Shown in pieces: positions 61,046-64,000 of a stretch of 64,000 nucleotides of DNA. The DNA lies in NCBI RefSeq assembly GCF_031326225.1, contig NZ_CP133720.1:2976001-3040000 (forward strand), read 5' to 3'. The translations under genes and the position numbers were made by a program. This stretch comes from Undibacterium cyanobacteriorum (GTDB taxonomy: Bacteria; Pseudomonadota; Gammaproteobacteria; Burkholderiales; Burkholderiaceae_D). The notes beneath the pieces are model-generated. The model searched no databases. It was given only the letters and a program-made list of their open reading frames with translations, and had not been told where the DNA came from. Position 1 is the stretch's first letter; each line of letters begins with the position of its first letter.

Positions 61046-62359
61046 CTAAGATTTAGAATCGCGATCCGCATCCGCATCGAGCTGACGCAGATAATTGAGC
61101 TTCTCAGCGATCTTGATTTCCAAACCGCGCGGCACAGGTTGATACCAGCTCACCTCTTCCAGGCCTTCTGGCATATACGTTTCACCCGCCGCATACGCAT
61201 TTGGCTCATCGTGCGCATAACGGTACAGTTTGCCGTAACCCAATTCCTTCATGAGTTTGGTCGGTGCATTGCGAAGATGTTCGGGTACTGGACGTGTCTT
61301 ATCTTTTGCCACGAAAGCCCGCGCCTCTTTATAAGCCATGTAAACGGCATTCGATTTTGCAGCACAAGCCAAATATACCACCGCCTCCGCCAATGCTAAT
61401 TCGCCTTCGGGCGAGCCCAAACGCTCATAGGTCTCTGCTGCATCGAGCGTAATGCGCAAAGCACGAGGATCGGCCAGACCGATATCCTCACTCGCCATCC
61501 GAATAATCCGTCGCGCCAAATAACGCGGATCGGTGCCACCATCGAGCATGCGTACCAACCAATACAAAGCCGCATCGGGATTCGAACCACGTACCGATTT
61601 ATGCAATGCCGAAATTTGATCGTAAAAAGCATCACCGCCTTTATCGAAGCGACGCAAGGCATCACCAAGGCATTCTGCCAAAAGATTAGTATCAACTTCA
61701 CGAACTTGCTTGACCTGCGCAGCGCGTGCTGTGATATCGAGATTATTCAACAGCTTACGTCCATCGCCATCGGCACTAGCGATCAAACTCGATTTTGCCT
61801 CTGCTGTAAATTGCAGACCGCCAAGTTCACGCGTACAAGCACGATCAACCAATTGTTCGAGGTCGCTTTCTGTCAGTGATTTGAGAACGTACACCGCCGA
61901 ACGCGACAGCAAAGCGCTATTCACTTCAAAGGACGGATTCTCTGTCGTCGCACCGATGAAGCTAAACAAGCCGCTCTCAACGTGCGGCAAAAACGCGTCT
62001 TGCTGGCTCTTATTGAAGCGATGGACTTCATCGACAAACAAGATCGTACGTCGCTGCATGCTGGCGCGGATAAACTCGGCCCGCTCTACCGCATCACGGA
62101 TATCTTTTACGCCGGAGAGCACAGCCGACAGGGCAATAAATTCTGCATTAAATGCCTGCGCCATGAGACGCGCCAAAGTCGTCTTACCAACACCAGGCGG
62201 GCCCCATAACAACATGGAATGCGGCTCGCCCGATTCGAAAGCAACACGCAATGGCTTGCCAGAACCGAGCAAATGCTGTTGACCGATCACATCATCGATG
62301 GTCGCCGGGCGCAAACGTTCTGCGAGAGGCTGATAAGCCGATTGTTCTGCACCAAACAT
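61046..62359 (-). CDS. rarA: Replication-associated recombination protein RarA (MgsA)
   Basis: A 437-residue AAA+ ATPase related to clamp loaders and active at stalled replication forks. It has Walker A GPPGVGKT (53-60), Walker B in FVDEVHRFNKSQQD (about 108-121), sensor ATTENPSFEVNSALLSR, and the C-terminal tetramerisation domain with DPRYLARRIIRMASEDIGLADPRAL. Its ATG overlaps the lolA stop by 1 bp. Confidence 0.95.
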   Translation of the reverse strand: MFGAEQSAYQPLAERLRPATIDDVIGQQHLLGSGKPLRVAFESGEPHSMLLWGPPGVGKTTLARLMAQAFNAEFIALSAVLSGVKDIRDAVERAEFIRASMQRRTILFVDEVHRFNKSQQDAFLPHVESGLFSFIGATTENPSFEVNSALLSRSAVYVLKSLTESDLEQLVDRACTRELGGLQFTAEAKSSLIASADGDGRKLLNNLDITARAAQVKQVREVDTNLLAECLGDALRRFDKGGDAFYDQISALHKSVRGSNPDAALYWLVRMLDGGTDPRYLARRIIRMASEDIGLADPRALRITLDAAETYERLGSPEGELALAEAVVYLACAAKSNAVYMAYKEARAFVAKDKTRPVPEHLRNAPTKLMKELGYGKLYRYAHDEPNAYAAGETYMPEGLEEVSWYQPVPRGLEIKIAEKLNYLRQLDADADRDSKS

Positions 62360-63012
62360 TATGGACGCAACACTTCCGCACCAGCTGGCATCACGAACTT
62401 AAATTCACTCGCACCGAAGTTGGGATTACGTTCGAAGTTATTCAGATTCAAAGTCGAGATCTGACCAAAGGTATCGCGCAATTCCATGGCGATGGGCAAG
62501 CCATCTTTCATGCCTATCCGAATCACTTCAAACTGTGTATCTTTTTCTTTCGGAATCGCCTCTAACCACTCGATGCCTTGATTGATGCCAGCGTCTTTCA
62601 AGGTGAAATTCTTTTCCAGATCGGTGCTACCAAACAGAATCGCTGCCGGACTAGAGCCAATCGCATTACCGAGGGCTTTAATCGTGACTTGATTTAAGTC
62701 TTTGTCGAACATGTACAATTTATCGCCGTCGGCTTGCAGGTTCTGCTCATATGGTTTGACATAGTTCCAGATAAATTTCCCAGGGCGCGAAAATTTAAAA
62801 ATACCCGATGCAGTTTTACCCGGCTGCACTTTGCCGTTGACCAATTTGACCTGCACTTGAACGAAAGTCCCTTTGGCAGTCTTCGTGTTGACCACGAAGG
62901 ACTTAAATTGCTCGATCGCGGAAGCGGATGCCAAGCCCGAGACTAACAAAGCACTGCTGGCAAACAGACTAGCAATCCATTTTTTTGAGCCACGCATCAT
63001 ATTCTTTTTCAT
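62359..63012 (-). CDS. lolA: Outer-membrane lipoprotein carrier LolA
   Basis: Periplasmic chaperone that takes lipoproteins from LolCDE to the outer membrane. A signal peptide ends around ASASA (about residue 32). The mature part shows the LolA patterns FVVNTKTAKGTFVQ, ASGIFKFSRPGKFIWNYV and FDKDLNQVTIK. Of several in-frame ATGs the one at 63012 (217 aa) is taken; 63045 and 62997 are also possible. It lies between ftsK and rarA, a conserved betaproteobacterial order. Confidence 0.93.
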   Translation of the reverse strand: MKKNMMRGSKKWIASLFASSALLVSGLASASAIEQFKSFVVNTKTAKGTFVQVQVKLVNGKVQPGKTASGIFKFSRPGKFIWNYVKPYEQNLQADGDKLYMFDKDLNQVTIKALGNAIGSSPAAILFGSTDLEKNFTLKDAGINQGIEWLEAIPKEKDTQFEVIRIGMKDGLPIAMELRDTFGQISTLNLNNFERNPNFGASEFKFVMPAGAEVLRP

Positions 63013-63150
63013 TTCATTCTTTTCTATAACGAGACGCTTTTTCAAGCATCGATATTGCTACGCATTTTCTACGTTGACTTCACGCATACACAACTAACGC
63101 AGCGATAATGACATTGGCTTACACAGCTTCTCAGCCATTCAGCTATTCAG

Positions 63151-64000
63151 CTATTCAGCATTACCGGCCGGCACTAGAATTTCGCGATTGCCATTCGATT
63201 GCATGGTCGAAACCACGCCGCTAGCTTCCATTTGTTCCAATAAACGCGCCGCACGGTTGTAGCCAATCCGGAGATGACGTTGTACCAAAGAGATTGAAGC
63301 CCGACGGTTCTTGAGAACGATGGCAACCGCTTGGTCGTACAAAGCATCAGCCTCACCACCACCTTCGCCTGGCGCTAAGGCATCACCGCCTTCTTCAAGC
63401 ACGCCGCCTTCTAAAATACCTTCGATGTAGTTCGGTTCACCTTGCTCTTTCAAATGCTTCACCACGCGATGAACTTCATCGTCAGAAACGAAGGCGCCGT
63501 GGACACGAATTGGCAAACCCGTACCCGGTGGCATGTACAACATATCACCCATACCCAGCAAAGATTCCGCCCCCATTTGATCCAAGATGGTGCGTGAATC
63601 AATCTTACTACTGACTTGGAAAGCGATACGCGTCGGAATATTGGCTTTGATCAAACCTGTAATCACATCCACCGACGGACGTTGCGTGGCCAAGATCAAA
63701 TGCAAACCTGCCGCACGAGCTTTCTGTGCGATACGGGCAATCAACTCTTCAACTTTTTTGCCCACCACCATCATCAAATCCGCCAACTCGTCGATGATAA
63801 TCACGATGGTCGGCAATTTTTCCAAAGGTTCTGGTGCATCAGGCGTTAGGCTAAATGGATTCGGAATATGCTCCTCACGCTTCGCCGCCTCAGCGATCTT
63901 GGCGTTATAGCCCGCCAAATTACGCACGCCGAGTTTGGACATCAACTTATACCGTCGTTCCATCTCGTTGACTGCCCAGTTCAAAGCATGCCCAGCTTGA
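63151..64000 (-). CDS. ftsK: DNA translocase FtsK, C-terminal part (gene runs off the window)
   Basis: The last about 282 residues of the cell-division DNA pump. Visible are the ALNWAVNEMERRY block at the window edge, Walker B in VIIIDELADLMM (about 60 residues in), ATQRPSVDVITG, and the RVHGAFVSDDEV end of the motor. The winged-helix gamma domain that reads KOPS sites follows (YDQAVAIVLKNRRASISLVQRHLRIGYNRAARLLEQME). The Walker A and membrane parts lie outside. The reading frame continues through base 64000, so the TTG at 63984 is not a start. Confidence 0.95.
   Translation of the reverse strand, partial: QAGHALNWAVNEMERRYKLMSKLGVRNLAGYNAKIAEAAKREEHIPNPFSLTPDAPEPLEKLPTIVIIIDELADLMMVVGKKVEELIARIAQKARAAGLHLILATQRPSVDVITGLIKANIPTRIAFQVSSKIDSRTILDQMGAESLLGMGDMLYMPPGTGLPIRVHGAFVSDDEVHRVVKHLKEQGEPNYIEGILEGGVLEEGGDALAPGEGGGEADALYDQAVAIVLKNRRASISLVQRHLRIGYNRAARLLEQMEASGVVSTMQSNGNREILVPAGNAE

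Noticed and set aside
1..64000. Mobile elements, CRISPR arrays, toxin-antitoxin pairs or defence systems
   Set aside because: No transposase, integrase, phage gene, spaced repeat array or recognisable defence gene was found on either strand.

Overview
The window is chromosomal DNA from a betaproteobacterium, most likely Burkholderiales, family Oxalobacteraceae (Undibacterium-like). This rests on gene order and protein character: aroQ-accB-accC-prmA-DUF3426 and ftsK-lolA-rarA are typical Burkholderiales neighbourhoods, and base composition is moderate. No phage genes, transposases, CRISPR arrays, tRNAs or rRNAs were found. Genes are dense, and many stop/start codons overlap by 1 to 8 bp.

Layout. 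1-7.5 kb: aroE and a TonB-like protein, an RNB-family exoribonuclease, then the tightly coupled mpl-yqiA-ubiC run (minus strand), with a divergent unknown gene. 7.5-14 kb (plus): a TlpA-like thioredoxin, aroQ, accB, accC, prmA and a zinc-ribbon/DUF3426 membrane protein. 14-16 kb (minus): an HD-GYP-like protein with a degenerate HD site, and a tandem-receiver protein with no output domain. 16-32 kb: a complete N-acetylglucosamine/chitooligosaccharide or muropeptide utilisation locus. 32-46 kb: a DUF1275 membrane protein, M28 peptidase, DUF3579, NhaD antiporter, YhcH family, secreted amidohydrolase, SppA, S1/P1 nuclease, RF3 and a GNAT. 46-56 kb: ClpB, proline iminopeptidase, the moeA-moaD-moaE-crcB run, PhzF and an M24 peptidase. 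56-57.4 kb: two small secreted proteins. 57.5-61 kb: a lysine-degradation module (Lrp/AsnC regulator, saccharopine/lysine dehydrogenase family, aminoadipate-semialdehyde dehydrogenase). 61-64 kb: rarA, lolA and the 3' part of ftsK.

How the amino-sugar locus works together (inference from families). A TonB-dependent receptor would import oligosaccharides across the outer membrane. A MalFGK-type ABC importer and an AmpG-like MFS carrier would cross the inner membrane. Cytoplasmic GH3 NagZ would release GlcNAc, a BadF-type kinase would phosphorylate it, NagA would deacetylate it and NagB-II would deaminate it. NagQ, a GntR/UTRA repressor encoded in the operon, probably controls all of this.

The strongest new observation is regulatory. 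The nag operon and the TonB receptor gene share the same composite promoter: a direct-repeat operator (AATACC, 11 bp period), 2 bp, TTGACA, 17 bp, TAAAGT. A related operator lies between nagX and the MFS gene. Other points worth checking are a terminator-like hairpin inside the nag operon, a perfect 11-bp inverted repeat upstream of the receptor, an attenuator-like hairpin in the leader of the lysine dehydrogenase gene, a terminator that also encodes the C-terminus of the opposite gene, and a small secreted protein built of two repeats. I did not find an obviously novel multi-gene system; most genes are recognisable housekeeping or catabolic genes.
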